50,216 bases of DNA, from contig CADAIP010000018.1 in NCBI GenBank assembly GCA_902787975.1, positions 1 through 50,216 of the forward strand. Direction: 5' to 3'. Of this stretch, positions 31,035 to 39,740 are shown piece by piece. The stretch is from Oscillospiraceae bacterium. Lineage in GTDB: Bacteria > Bacillota > Clostridia > Saccharofermentanales > Saccharofermentanaceae. The position numbers were made by a program, and so were the translations under genes. The notes below the pieces were generated by a model. It saw only the letters and a program-made list of their open reading frames with translations, did not search any database and was not told the origin of the DNA. Numbering within the stretch: position 1 is the stretch's first letter; every line of letters begins with the position of its first letter.

Positions 31035-33329
31035 ATGAATACAAAGAAATTTCTTAGAGCCATGACCGTTGAAGACAAAGCCAGACTCCTCTGCGGATCG
31101 TCTGATTTCATTATCGGAGGGTTTCAGTCTGCCGCAGGATATGTTCCTGAGCTGAGCATGCAGGACGGCGGTACGGGCATTAACCACCAGCACTTTTTCC
31201 AGAGACTTTTCAGAGAGCCGCCGAAGGATGAAGACCCTGTTGCCGGCATGCATATCTTTTTCAATTTCTATGAGCCCGAAAAGTTTACGAAAAAAGAGAA
31301 AGCCATAAGAGACAGGATCAACGCTGCCATGACCGAATACAGATGCGGGATCGATGCCGCGCCGGGCTCATATCCTCCCGGAATCCTTCTTGCATCCACA
31401 TGGGATAAAAAGACTGTTTATGAGACGGGCAAGGCACTTGCCATGGAAGCGGCCGTCTACCGCATCGGAGTTCTTCTGGGCACTCCCAACTGCAATATCT
31501 TAAGAGAACCCAGGAACGGAAGATTCTTCGAAGGTTATTCAGAAGATCCGTTCCTTGCGAAAACGCTTGCACCGGAGATGTGTAAAGGCGTTGAGTCACA
31601 GGGTATTGCTTCGAACGTTAAGCACTTCGCGTGCAACAATCTTGAGATCAACAGAACCAACATAGATGAGCTCGTAAGCATGAGAGCGCTCCGCGAAGTG
31701 TATTTCCCTGCATTTGAAGCATGCAGCAAGGTCGCAACCACTCTCATGACTGCATATAACTCGGTAAACGGAACGCATTGCCATGAAAATCCCTGGCTTC
31801 TTAAGGATGTCCTCAGGAAAGAATGGGGTTATAAGGGAGTTACCATGACTGACTGGGGCGCCTGCCGTGAAAGAGCAGGGGATGCCGAAGCTGCAGGACA
31901 GGATCTTTTTATGCCCGGTCCTTTTGATCCTTCGGATATTGTTAAGGCGGTTAAAGACGGAAGACTGAAGATCAAAGATCTTGATGAGGCTGCACTGAGA
32001 CTCCTTGAGCTGATCGACAGATTCGGCAGCGTAAAAGCACCGGAAGGTCTGACGACTTCCAAGTATGTGAAGACAGGCGACAAGGCTGCTTACAAGGCAG
32101 CATGCGAAGGCATAGTAATGCTCAAGAATAACGGAAGCCTGCCGCTTAAGAAGAATGCGAAAGTCGTATTCTTCGGCCCTGACCGTTTCCAGGATTCAGG
32201 ATGGGGAAGTGCCGAAGTAAAGACTGACAGAACGACGTTCCTGTCCAGAGAACTGGCCGCTATATTAGGCGGAAAGAATGTCCTTAAAGACGATATCGAA
32301 GCTTTCAGAAAAGGTGCCACGGCGATAGTAATTGAGACGGTCAATTCGGGTGAGAGTTCCGACAGGCCTGACCTGAAGATGAATAAGAAGACGGTATCCG
32401 TGATAAAGAAGCTCGCTAAGAATAAGGGCAGGGGAAAGATCTGCCTGATCCTAAACGTGCCGGGTCCCGTTGAACTTGAGGGACTGGAGACGGTTGTTGA
32501 TTCCGTTTTCGCAGTGTTCTATCCGGGCATGATGGGATCAAAGGCAATGGCTGATATACTTACCGGCAAGGTAAATCCTTCAGGCGCGCTGCCCTGCACA
32601 TTTCCTGTCAGATATGAGGATACGCCCTCGTATCTTTGCTATCCGGATAACATCACGTGTAATTACGGCGAAGGCATCTACGTGGGATACAAAGGTTATC
32701 TCAAGCGCGGGATTAGGCCGCTTTATCCGTTCGGATACGGGCTTTCTTATTCGAAGTTTGAGGCAGGAGATATTTTCGGAAAGCGGAAAGGAAATAAGTT
32801 CAGCGTCACGTTCAGCCTTAAAAACAAGAGTGACATGGACGGCAAGGCTGTAGTACAGCTCTACGTTTCTAAAACAAAGCCCAGGACAGCAAGGGCACCT
32901 CTTGAACTTGCCGGATTTGCAAAGCCGGTGGTTAAGGCAAAGAGTGAAACTGAGGTGACGATTTCCTTCGATAAGAATGAACTGGCATATTTCGATGAGG
33001 AACTTAATAAATTCCTGGTCGAGGGCGGCAATTACGACCTGTTCCTGAGCCTTAAGGGGTGTGAGGATCTGATCCCGGCAGGAAGCATTTACATAGCTGA
33101 CTGTTCGGAGGAACTGAAGTGCGGACCTATGTGGAAGCTCAATCAGATAATGGGACAGAAGGTCCTTACGGATGCGATTGCGAAGGACTGCGAAGCCCTG
33201 GGCGAGCCATATATGGGTTTTGTGATGATGGCTAAGTGGTATCCGCACCAGACGTTTGCAGAAACGGTTAAAACACCTGGGAAATATAAGGAATTTCTCA
33301 AGGCTGCAAAAGAGTTCAGGGAAGAATAA
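31035..33329 (+). CDS. Glycoside hydrolase family 3 beta-glucosidase-like enzyme
   Basis: The 764-residue protein has no signal peptide. The (beta/alpha)8 domain holds GSYPPGILLASTWD, SNVKHFACNN and the nucleophile aspartate in VTMTDWGACRERAG. The second alpha/beta domain begins near KNNGSLPLKKNAKVVFFGPD, and a fibronectin-type III-like domain closes the protein (KNKSDMDGKAVVQLYVS, ELAYFDEELNKFLVEGGNYD). The start at 31035 is chosen for its ribosome site. It cleaves beta-linked glucosides or xylosides inside the cell. Clostridial GH3 enzymes of this length are common, and the exact sugar is unknown. Confidence 0.9.
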   Translation: MNTKKFLRAMTVEDKARLLCGSSDFIIGGFQSAAGYVPELSMQDGGTGINHQHFFQRLFREPPKDEDPVAGMHIFFNFYEPEKFTKKEKAIRDRINAAMTEYRCGIDAAPGSYPPGILLASTWDKKTVYETGKALAMEAAVYRIGVLLGTPNCNILREPRNGRFFEGYSEDPFLAKTLAPEMCKGVESQGIASNVKHFACNNLEINRTNIDELVSMRALREVYFPAFEACSKVATTLMTAYNSVNGTHCHENPWLLKDVLRKEWGYKGVTMTDWGACRERAGDAEAAGQDLFMPGPFDPSDIVKAVKDGRLKIKDLDEAALRLLELIDRFGSVKAPEGLTTSKYVKTGDKAAYKAACEGIVMLKNNGSLPLKKNAKVVFFGPDRFQDSGWGSAEVKTDRTTFLSRELAAILGGKNVLKDDIEAFRKGATAIVIETVNSGESSDRPDLKMNKKTVSVIKKLAKNKGRGKICLILNVPGPVELEGLETVVDSVFAVFYPGMMGSKAMADILTGKVNPSGALPCTFPVRYEDTPSYLCYPDNITCNYGEGIYVGYKGYLKRGIRPLYPFGYGLSYSKFEAGDIFGKRKGNKFSVTFSLKNKSDMDGKAVVQLYVSKTKPRTARAPLELAGFAKPVVKAKSETEVTISFDKNELAYFDEELNKFLVEGGNYDLFLSLKGCEDLIPAGSIYIADCSEELKCGPMWKLNQIMGQKVLTDAIAKDCEALGEPYMGFVMMAKWYPHQTFAETVKTPGKYKEFLKAAKEFREE

Positions 33330-33401
33330 ACCGCTCAATTTACTCAATCCCGATAAAATAGTGTATTATTATCACGACTTTTAGGAACGGGAGACAATTT
33401 G

Positions 33402-34511
33402 ATGAACGAATATGATTTTCTCATTGTAGGTGCAGGCCTTTACGGTGCAACGTTTGCACGCCTTGCTACAGATGACGGATATAAGTGCCTTGTAATCGAC
33501 AGAAGACCCAATGTTGCGGGCAATGTTTATACTGAAGACGTTCATGGCATAAATGTCCATAAATACGGTGCGCATATTTTCCACACGAGCGATAAGGAAG
33601 TGTGGGATTTTGCGAATAAGTTTGCCGATTTCAACCGCTACACGAACTGCGTAGTCGCTAACTACAAGGGCGAGCTCTATTCGATGCCCTTCAATATGTA
33701 TACGTTCAACAAGATGTGGGGTGTCGTAACTCCTCAAGAGGCAAGGGCAAAGCTTGACGAGCAGATTGCTCTGGGTAAAGTAGATGAGCCCCAGAACCTT
33801 GAAGAGCAGGCGATATCACTTATCGGCCCTGACATTTATAACAAGCTCGTAAAGGGTTATACCGAGAAGCAGTGGGGCAGAAAAGCTACCGAGCTTCCGG
33901 CGTTCATTATCAAGAGACTTCCCGTAAGACTTACTTACGATAACAACTATTTCAATGATAATTACCAGGGCATTCCGATCGGCGGATACACAAAGTGGAT
34001 CGAGAATATGCTCGATGGAATTGAGGTAAGATTGGGCATAGATTTCCTTAAAGAGAGGGATTCTTTGGGCAATATTGCCTCGAAAATCATCTATACGGGA
34101 ATGATTGATGAGTATTATAATTACTCGTTGGGTAAGCTCGAGTACAGAAGTTTGAGGTTTGAGACGGAATATCTGCCTGATACTGACGACTTCCAGGGTA
34201 ATGCGGTAGTTAACTATACCGATGCCGAGACACCGTTCACGAGAATCTTGGAGCACAAGCATTTCGAGTTCGGAACTGGCAAGGGAACAGTTATCACACA
34301 CGAGTATCCTGCAGAGTGGAAACAGGGCGATGAGCCGTACTATCCGCTCAATAATGAAAGAAACAACGAGCTTTACAGGAAGTACGAAGAGCTCTCCGAA
34401 TCTGATGGCAATGTTATATTTGGCGGAAGACTCGGTAAATACAAGTACTATGACATGGATGACACGATCGCTGCATGCATGCAAGACTACAAAAGGATAA
34501 CTACTAGATGA
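33402..34511 (+). CDS. glf: UDP-galactopyranose mutase
   Basis: The 369-residue FAD enzyme begins EYDFLIVGAGLYGATFAR, the dinucleotide-binding motif. It shows KYGAHIFHTSDKEVWDF, YTEKQWGRKATELP and the C-terminal FGGRLGKYKYYDMDDTI, all hallmarks of Glf. It converts UDP-galactopyranose to UDP-galactofuranose for surface glycans. The ATG at 33402 has a GGGAGA ribosome site, and a TTG one codon earlier is less likely. The stop codon overlaps the ATG of the first PrsA-like lipoprotein. The glycan locus at 1-7033 is a plausible consumer. Confidence 0.96.
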   Translation: MNEYDFLIVGAGLYGATFARLATDDGYKCLVIDRRPNVAGNVYTEDVHGINVHKYGAHIFHTSDKEVWDFANKFADFNRYTNCVVANYKGELYSMPFNMYTFNKMWGVVTPQEARAKLDEQIALGKVDEPQNLEEQAISLIGPDIYNKLVKGYTEKQWGRKATELPAFIIKRLPVRLTYDNNYFNDNYQGIPIGGYTKWIENMLDGIEVRLGIDFLKERDSLGNIASKIIYTGMIDEYYNYSLGKLEYRSLRFETEYLPDTDDFQGNAVVNYTDAETPFTRILEHKHFEFGTGKGTVITHEYPAEWKQGDEPYYPLNNERNNELYRKYEELSESDGNVIFGGRLGKYKYYDMDDTIAACMQDYKRITTR

Positions 34512-35944
34512 AGATGAAAAAAACCGGAACATTAATCCTCACGGCAGCTGTTGCAGCTTCCATATTTGCAGGATGCTCACAGCCGACTGAAGAAACAACG
34601 GTTATCGTTTCAGAGACAACTACTGCAGTAATAACTGCACCTACTGAAACTGCACCTGCAGAAACTGAGTTCGAGATCCCCGGATCCATGGAAGAGGTTT
34701 ACGGTAATCAGCTCGAAAATTACCTTAACCATCAGTATTATTTCAATGGCGAGCCCGTTCCCATGTGGGAATCCAACTACTATTTCGTAGAGACATTCAA
34801 CGTATTAGGTGAGTCTGCAGGCTACAGCGGAGTTCCGGCAACCACCTATGGATTTGTTGATCTTGCTGCCGAGTATCCCGGTGAAGAATTTGCTACTTAT
34901 GGTGATTTCCTGATCAGACAGGCTGAGGAAACCATTCAGAGTAAGAATATCTTATGCATGCGTGCTGAAGCTGAAGGAATCACTCTTTCAGATGAATCAT
35001 ATGCAAAGATCGATCAACTTATCGAAGAGTATAGGAACTACGTAGCACAGATTGGTCTGACTCTCGATGAATATCTCAGAATCAGTCTCGGTCCCGATAT
35101 TGACGAGGCTACGTTCAGAAAGATTTGGGAGATTGATTATCTTTCAAATGAATATGCAAATTATTACTGCTCCAATTATGATGCTACGCTCCCGCAGATA
35201 AGTTATGTCTTTTTCCCTGCGACCGAAGCAGATGAGCAGGAAGTCAGAGATGCCGCTTCTGATGCTGCTACACAGATGAAGGATTCATGTGAGAACGAAA
35301 TCGAAAATCTTCCCGTTCTTGCTGAAGAGGCAAAGTCAGCCGGTACTAATCTGGATTACGGTGTCCTTTCTATCCCTCTTGAACAGTTCCCCTTAAATCT
35401 TGAGGAATGGGCATGGTCAGAAAGCCGTTCCGTAGGCGATCTCGATATCGTTGTTGAGCCTGAATTAGGTTATTTTGTTGTCGGTTATCTCGGTACTACT
35501 CCCGATACAGAGAAAGCAACTGAGGCCCTCATTGCTGAGATCAGAGCTGACATCGAAGAGAATACTTACGAGTTCTATACTGATGAGCCTTTCCAGGCAG
35601 CTCCTGCAGCTCCCACGGCTACACCTGTACCGGAAATTACCGAGACTGAACCTTCAGCACAGGTTTCATTTGATCCCAATGCGACAAACCCCACGGCTCC
35701 TTCTGTTACAACACAGCAGAACACGGCAAAGACAAAGGATATCATCGCTGTTGTACTGTATACACTTGCGGGCGTAGCGATTGCAGCTGTTGTAGTCCTT
35801 CTTATTGCTGCGGCAGTGAAGAAGAGCAAGAACGCTCCTGATACAACCGAAGCGTTTGACGATGATGAAGATGATGATGAGTCTGAGACAGATGCATCAG
35901 AGTCTGATGAAGACGAAGAAGACGATGAAGATGACGGCGAGTAA
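34508..35944 (+). CDS. PrsA/SurA-like lipoprotein with C-terminal membrane helix and acidic tail (copy 1)
   Basis: This 478-residue lipoprotein has the lipobox FAGC (Cys23). A Thr-rich linker precedes a helical SurA_N-like domain that includes YGNQLENYLNHQYYFNGEPV and FRKIWEIDYLSNEYANYYC. A region of parvulin (PPIC) size follows (ISYVFFPATEADEQEVRDAA, then GELDIV-like VGDLDIVVEPELGYFVVGYLG). A Pro/Thr linker leads to a second membrane helix at about 411-438. The cytoplasmic tail ends with a run of Asp/Glu. It is thus doubly anchored, by lipid and by helix. Copies 2 and 3 follow in tandem. A foldase role for exported proteins is inferred from the family. Confidence 0.75.
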   Translation: MKMKKTGTLILTAAVAASIFAGCSQPTEETTVIVSETTTAVITAPTETAPAETEFEIPGSMEEVYGNQLENYLNHQYYFNGEPVPMWESNYYFVETFNVLGESAGYSGVPATTYGFVDLAAEYPGEEFATYGDFLIRQAEETIQSKNILCMRAEAEGITLSDESYAKIDQLIEEYRNYVAQIGLTLDEYLRISLGPDIDEATFRKIWEIDYLSNEYANYYCSNYDATLPQISYVFFPATEADEQEVRDAASDAATQMKDSCENEIENLPVLAEEAKSAGTNLDYGVLSIPLEQFPLNLEEWAWSESRSVGDLDIVVEPELGYFVVGYLGTTPDTEKATEALIAEIRADIEENTYEFYTDEPFQAAPAAPTATPVPEITETEPSAQVSFDPNATNPTAPSVTTQQNTAKTKDIIAVVLYTLAGVAIAAVVVLLIAAAVKKSKNAPDTTEAFDDDEDDDESETDASESDEDEEDDEDDGE

Positions 35945-35976
35945 CCGTATTTAACAAGGAATTCACGTAATTACAG

Positions 35977-36004
35977 AGGCTGTCTCTTGATTGAGGCAGC
36001 CTTT
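35977..36004 (+). terminator. Hairpin between copy 1 and copy 2 of the lipoprotein
   Basis: AGGCTGTCTC and GAGGCAGCCT pair (10 bp with one T-G wobble) around a 6-nt loop; only a short T-run follows. It may end or attenuate the glf-lipoprotein transcript. Its core is shared with the terminator after fabZ. Confidence 0.6.
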
Positions 36005-36033
36005 CGAAAATAAGAGTTAACAGGAAAAACCGA

Positions 36034-37887
36034 ATGAATATCAGGAAATCCGGATCGATAGTTCTTTTAGGCATATTTGCCGCATCTGTTTTTTCGGGGT
36101 GCGGAAAAACAATAGATGAAACCGGCAATACGACCGTTACCGGTGAGACGTCAGCAGAATTCACTTTACCAACTGAAACGTCTGCACCGGATCCGATAAC
36201 TCCCGTGGAACCGAAAACATTTGAGGATGTTTATGGCAACCAGCTCATGAGTTATCTCAACCATCAGTATTACTTTGATGGCGAGCCGGTCTCTTTGCAG
36301 GAATCGAATTTCTATTTCATCAATGCTTTCCTTGAACTCAGCAGTGATGCCAATATGGGTTATTATCCGGTGACACCTTCCGGAGGCATTGATCTGGCTG
36401 CCGAGCTCGAGGTCGAGATCGATGATTACGACACTTATGGTGACTACTTCGTCAAATATGCGGAAAATGCCCTCGAGATGTCTTTGACACTGTGCTCCTA
36501 TGCCAAGGCAAATGATGTACCGCTTTCCGAGGATACTAAGCTTGCAATCGATAACATGCTGGACAATATCAGGTATGGAAGCGCTGCAAATGCCGGGATG
36601 TCACTCGACGATTATCTGCAGCTTTACTACGGTCCGGGAACTGATGAGGCAACATTCAGAAAGATCCTGGAAAGGTATTATCTTGCCGATGCGTATTCCG
36701 ATAAATACTGCGAGGAGTACCCGTTCTCTGACGATCAGATCCGCACTCCCTACATCAGATATGCCCTTTTCTATGCCCCCGAATCAGCAGATCAGGATAC
36801 CAAAGATCAGGCATACCAGGCCGCAATTAATATGAAGGATTCTTGTAATAGCCTTTCTGAGCTTAAATCACTGGCGCAGTCTGCTTATGAGAACGGTATT
36901 GTCCGCGAGCAGGGCGACAGTGCGGCTTTTACAAGCGAACTCAGTGAATATCCGGAACTTTGGGACTGGACTTTTGAAGAAGAAAGGAAAGAGGGCGATA
37001 TAGAAGTAATCTACGAGCCTTCTGTAGGTTACTATGTAATCGGCTATCTCGGAATAAAGGATCAGATCACTTATGTTCCCTATGTGAGATATGCTCTTTT
37101 CCAGCCTAAAGATATTGACCAGGCCTCATTGACGGACGCCTATATTGCCGCAAAAGCCATGAAAGATGCCTGCGGAAGCATCAGCGATCTTACCGGCCTT
37201 GCCGAGACTGCTTATAAGAACGGCGAAGTTCTTGATTATGGTGATATTCTCGTCACCAAGGGCCAGCTCGATAAGAATTTTGAGGATTGGGCATATGATG
37301 AAAACAGGACTGACGGCGAGCTTGACATCATTTATTCGCCTGATTTCGGATATTTCGTCATGGGTTATATCAGAACGGAAAAACAGATATCCGGTCTTCT
37401 TACGGACATTGCAATGAAGGACCTTACCAACATTGCACTTGAAGAGGCAAACAGCGGAGTCCACGATTTCCACACTGATGATGAATACCTTCCGGCTCCT
37501 GCAGCACCTACTGCAACTCCGGTACCGGAGATCGAGTTGACTGACGATGGTACAGAAGAGACTGTTTTGAATACTGAAGCTACCGAAGCATCTGCTCCTG
37601 TTGCCCAGCCCCAGCAGAATGGTTCAACGAAGACAGCAGATGTTCTGGTAGTAGTCTTCTTTACGCTGGCAGGTGTTGCAATAGCTGCGATCATTGCCGT
37701 GCTTATTTATTCGGCAGTGAACAACCGCATTAAGTCTTCCGGCATTCCGCATGATGATCCTGATGATAATGCGGATGAGACCGAAAATGACAGCGGGGAA
37801 GATCGTGAAGACGGATCTGATGAAGATGATGAATCTGAAGAAGATGGCGATGAAGACGATGAGGACAATGAAGACAATGAAGACTGA
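36034..37887 (+). CDS. PrsA/SurA-like lipoprotein with duplicated parvulin-like module (copy 2)
   Basis: This is a 617-residue paralogue. The lipobox is FSGC (Cys23), and VYGNQLMSYLNHQYYFDGEP opens the SurA_N-like domain. Two parvulin-like modules follow: PYIRYALFYAPESADQDT at about 239 and PYVRYALFQPKDIDQASL at about 349, each ending in GYYVIGYLG or GYFVMGYI. The duplication explains the extra length over copies 1 and 3. A membrane helix at about 536-562 (VLVVVFFTLAGVAIAAIIAV) is followed by a tail ending in a long Asp/Glu run. Export signal and stop-transfer place the modules outside the cell and the tail inside. Confidence 0.75.
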   Translation: MNIRKSGSIVLLGIFAASVFSGCGKTIDETGNTTVTGETSAEFTLPTETSAPDPITPVEPKTFEDVYGNQLMSYLNHQYYFDGEPVSLQESNFYFINAFLELSSDANMGYYPVTPSGGIDLAAELEVEIDDYDTYGDYFVKYAENALEMSLTLCSYAKANDVPLSEDTKLAIDNMLDNIRYGSAANAGMSLDDYLQLYYGPGTDEATFRKILERYYLADAYSDKYCEEYPFSDDQIRTPYIRYALFYAPESADQDTKDQAYQAAINMKDSCNSLSELKSLAQSAYENGIVREQGDSAAFTSELSEYPELWDWTFEEERKEGDIEVIYEPSVGYYVIGYLGIKDQITYVPYVRYALFQPKDIDQASLTDAYIAAKAMKDACGSISDLTGLAETAYKNGEVLDYGDILVTKGQLDKNFEDWAYDENRTDGELDIIYSPDFGYFVMGYIRTEKQISGLLTDIAMKDLTNIALEEANSGVHDFHTDDEYLPAPAAPTATPVPEIELTDDGTEETVLNTEATEASAPVAQPQQNGSTKTADVLVVVFFTLAGVAIAAIIAVLIYSAVNNRIKSSGIPHDDPDDNADETENDSGEDREDGSDEDDESEEDGDEDDEDNEDNED

Positions 37888-37980
37888 TCTTTGAATCCGT
37901 TTTCGCGCTATTGATGACTTTCTATGCGTTGATGTAGTAGACTATACCAATATTTCACATGAGGACAAAGGAAAATTAAA

Positions 37981-39309
37981 ATGAAAAAAATCGGTGCATT
38001 TATCCTACTTACAGTTATGATCCTGGCTGTATTTTCAGGTTGCAGCAATACCGCAACCGTATCAGTCGCTTCAGCAACATACCAGCCGTTAATAAACAAT
38101 TACGGTGAGCAGCTGCCCCAGTATCTTGATAAACAGTATTACTTTGACGATAAGCCGATATCCATACAGGAATCCAATTTCTACTTTATAAATGCTTATC
38201 TCGATCTCAGTACATATGCCATGTATGGTTATTTCCCTGCAAATGCAAAGGGATACCTTGACCTTTCCGCTGCTTGCACCGAACCGGGTTATGCTACTTA
38301 TGGTGATTATTTCATCGAATATGCGGAAAACTCTCTCGAGAGCACATGCATATTGTTGTCACGTGCCGAGGCAGAGGGCGTGACTGTTACTGATGAAATA
38401 AAGGCATCAATCGACACTTCGCTTAATGATATGAAGACAAATTATGCGGCACCTGCAGGCCAGACTCTTGACGATTATCTTCAGGCTTATTACGGACCGG
38501 GAAATACTGAAGCCGCATTCAGAACGATCCTTGAGAGATACTATCTTGCTGATGCATATTCCAAAGTTTATTGCGAGAATTATGTATTCTCTGATGAGGA
38601 AAAGTTCGTTCCTTATTTGAGATATGCACTTTTCTATGCGCCCGAGACATCAGATCAGGCGACAAAAGACAAGGCTCTTGAGACTGCTACAGCCATGAAG
38701 AATGCATGCTCCACCATTGACGACCTCACAGGTCTTGCCCAGAATGCACAGCAGGCAGGCACTGTTTATGATCAGGGTGATATTCTCGTTCCAAGAGGCA
38801 GAATGGTTCCCAAGTTTGAAGAGTGGGCATACGAAGCAGGAAGAACGGTTGGTGAGCTCGATATTATCTATGCTCCCGAATACGGCTACTTCGTTGTAGG
38901 TTATCTCGGAACACAGGAGCAGGAAAAAGCAGATCTGGACCAGATCGCTCTGCAGAAGCTCAGCCAGTCACTTCTCGACGAGATCAATGCGGGAACCCAC
39001 AATCTTCATTCAACTGATGTTAAGGTCAGTTCCATGACCACTACGGAAGTCCTCATTGTCGTATTCTTTACTCTTGCAGGAGTTGCCATCGCAGCAGTGA
39101 TCGTCATTCTGATCGTAAATGCGATGAAGAAGAACAAGGATACCGGTTCACGCGGCAAATCTTCTTCAAAGAATTCTTCCAAGCCTTCAAATTCAAAGAA
39201 TAAGGCAGCTGATAAGCCCAAGTCTTCGAAAAAGCGTTATGAGGAAGAAGACGAGGACGATGAAGAAGAATATGATGAAGACGAGGATGAAGACGAAGAC
39301 GACGAGTAA
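37981..39309 (+). CDS. PrsA/SurA-like lipoprotein with C-terminal membrane helix and charged tail (copy 3)
   Basis: This is a 442-residue paralogue with lipobox FSGC (Cys21). It shares YGEQLPQYLDKQYYFDDKP and FRTILERYYLADAYSKVYC with copy 2, and has one parvulin-like module (PYLRYALFYAPETSDQATK). The membrane helix (about 356-381, VLIVVFFTLAGVAIAAVIVI) is almost identical to that of copy 2. The tail is first Lys/Ser-rich and then purely Asp/Glu. The three copies, with the fourth protein at 44730, suggest local amplification of a foldase family. A terminator follows. Confidence 0.75.
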   Translation: MKKIGAFILLTVMILAVFSGCSNTATVSVASATYQPLINNYGEQLPQYLDKQYYFDDKPISIQESNFYFINAYLDLSTYAMYGYFPANAKGYLDLSAACTEPGYATYGDYFIEYAENSLESTCILLSRAEAEGVTVTDEIKASIDTSLNDMKTNYAAPAGQTLDDYLQAYYGPGNTEAAFRTILERYYLADAYSKVYCENYVFSDEEKFVPYLRYALFYAPETSDQATKDKALETATAMKNACSTIDDLTGLAQNAQQAGTVYDQGDILVPRGRMVPKFEEWAYEAGRTVGELDIIYAPEYGYFVVGYLGTQEQEKADLDQIALQKLSQSLLDEINAGTHNLHSTDVKVSSMTTTEVLIVVFFTLAGVAIAAVIVILIVNAMKKNKDTGSRGKSSSKNSSKPSNSKNKAADKPKSSKKRYEEEDEDDEEEYDEDEDEDEDDE

Positions 39310-39332
39310 TCGTTAAAACCCTTAGTGTTTCA

Positions 39333-39366
39333 AGGAGCTGTTTCACAAAAGTGGGGCAGCTCTTTT
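39333..39366 (+). terminator. Terminator after copy 3
   Basis: AGGAGCTG...CAGCTCTTTT forms a stem with an inner TTTCAC/GTGGGG extension and an AAAA loop, followed by T-rich sequence. It separates the lipoprotein tandem from gatCAB. Confidence 0.75.
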
Positions 39367-39367
39367 A

Positions 39368-39396
39368 TTTACTTAAAAATATAGGCATGTTAAAAT
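39368..39396 (+). promoter_or_regulatory. Promoter of gatCAB
   Basis: TTTACT (39368-39373) and TAAAAT (39391-39396) are 17 bp apart, and TGn precedes the -10 box. Initiation near 39403 excludes the in-frame ATG at 39400 and supports the gatC start at 39442. Confidence 0.6.
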
Positions 39397-39441
39397 TCTA
39401 TGATTGAGCATCTATCTAAAATGAAGCAGGAGTGTAATTTC

Positions 39442-39729
39442 ATGGAGATTACCAAGGATCTGGTTCAGTATCTCGAGAATCTCGGAAGACTCGAACTGAG
39501 CCCTGAAGATGAAGAAAAGACACAGAAAGCCTTAGGTGACATCTTAGGTTATTTCGACCAGTTAAATGAGCTTGATACTGAAGGCGTTGAGCCTTTAAGC
39601 CATGCTGCAGGCGTATCGAACGTAACCCGTGAAGACGTCATCGCAAATGAAGATATGAGGGATGCGGTCTTAAGCAACGCACCCGAGACAAAGGACGGTA
39701 CGATCCTCGTGCCGAAGACCTTTGATTAA
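39442..39729 (+). CDS. gatC: Asp-tRNA(Asn)/Glu-tRNA(Gln) amidotransferase subunit C
   Basis: The 95-residue GatC begins MEITKDLVQYLENLGRLELS and has the FDQLNELDTEGVEPLSHA segment of the family. The ATG at 39442 has an AGGAG ribosome site and lies after the predicted start of transcription. GatC braces the GatA-GatB interface. The three genes gatC, gatA and gatB are contiguous. Confidence 0.95.
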   Translation: MEITKDLVQYLENLGRLELSPEDEEKTQKALGDILGYFDQLNELDTEGVEPLSHAAGVSNVTREDVIANEDMRDAVLSNAPETKDGTILVPKTFD

Positions 39730-39740
39730 GGGGTGTGCAT

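Noticed and set aside
32580..33347. Open frame of 255 codons on the minus strand opposite the GH3 gene
   Set aside because: It is a shadow of a clearly recognised glycoside hydrolase; it has no ribosome site and no recognisable domain.
33816..34532. Open frame of 238 codons opposite glf
   Set aside because: It is antisense to a well-supported Glf and has low-complexity starts (Ser-rich); no family resemblance is seen.
35860..35944. Asp/Glu codon-rich stretches as microsatellite-like repeats
   Set aside because: They code in frame for the acidic tails of all three lipoproteins, so they are protein features and not DNA repeats.
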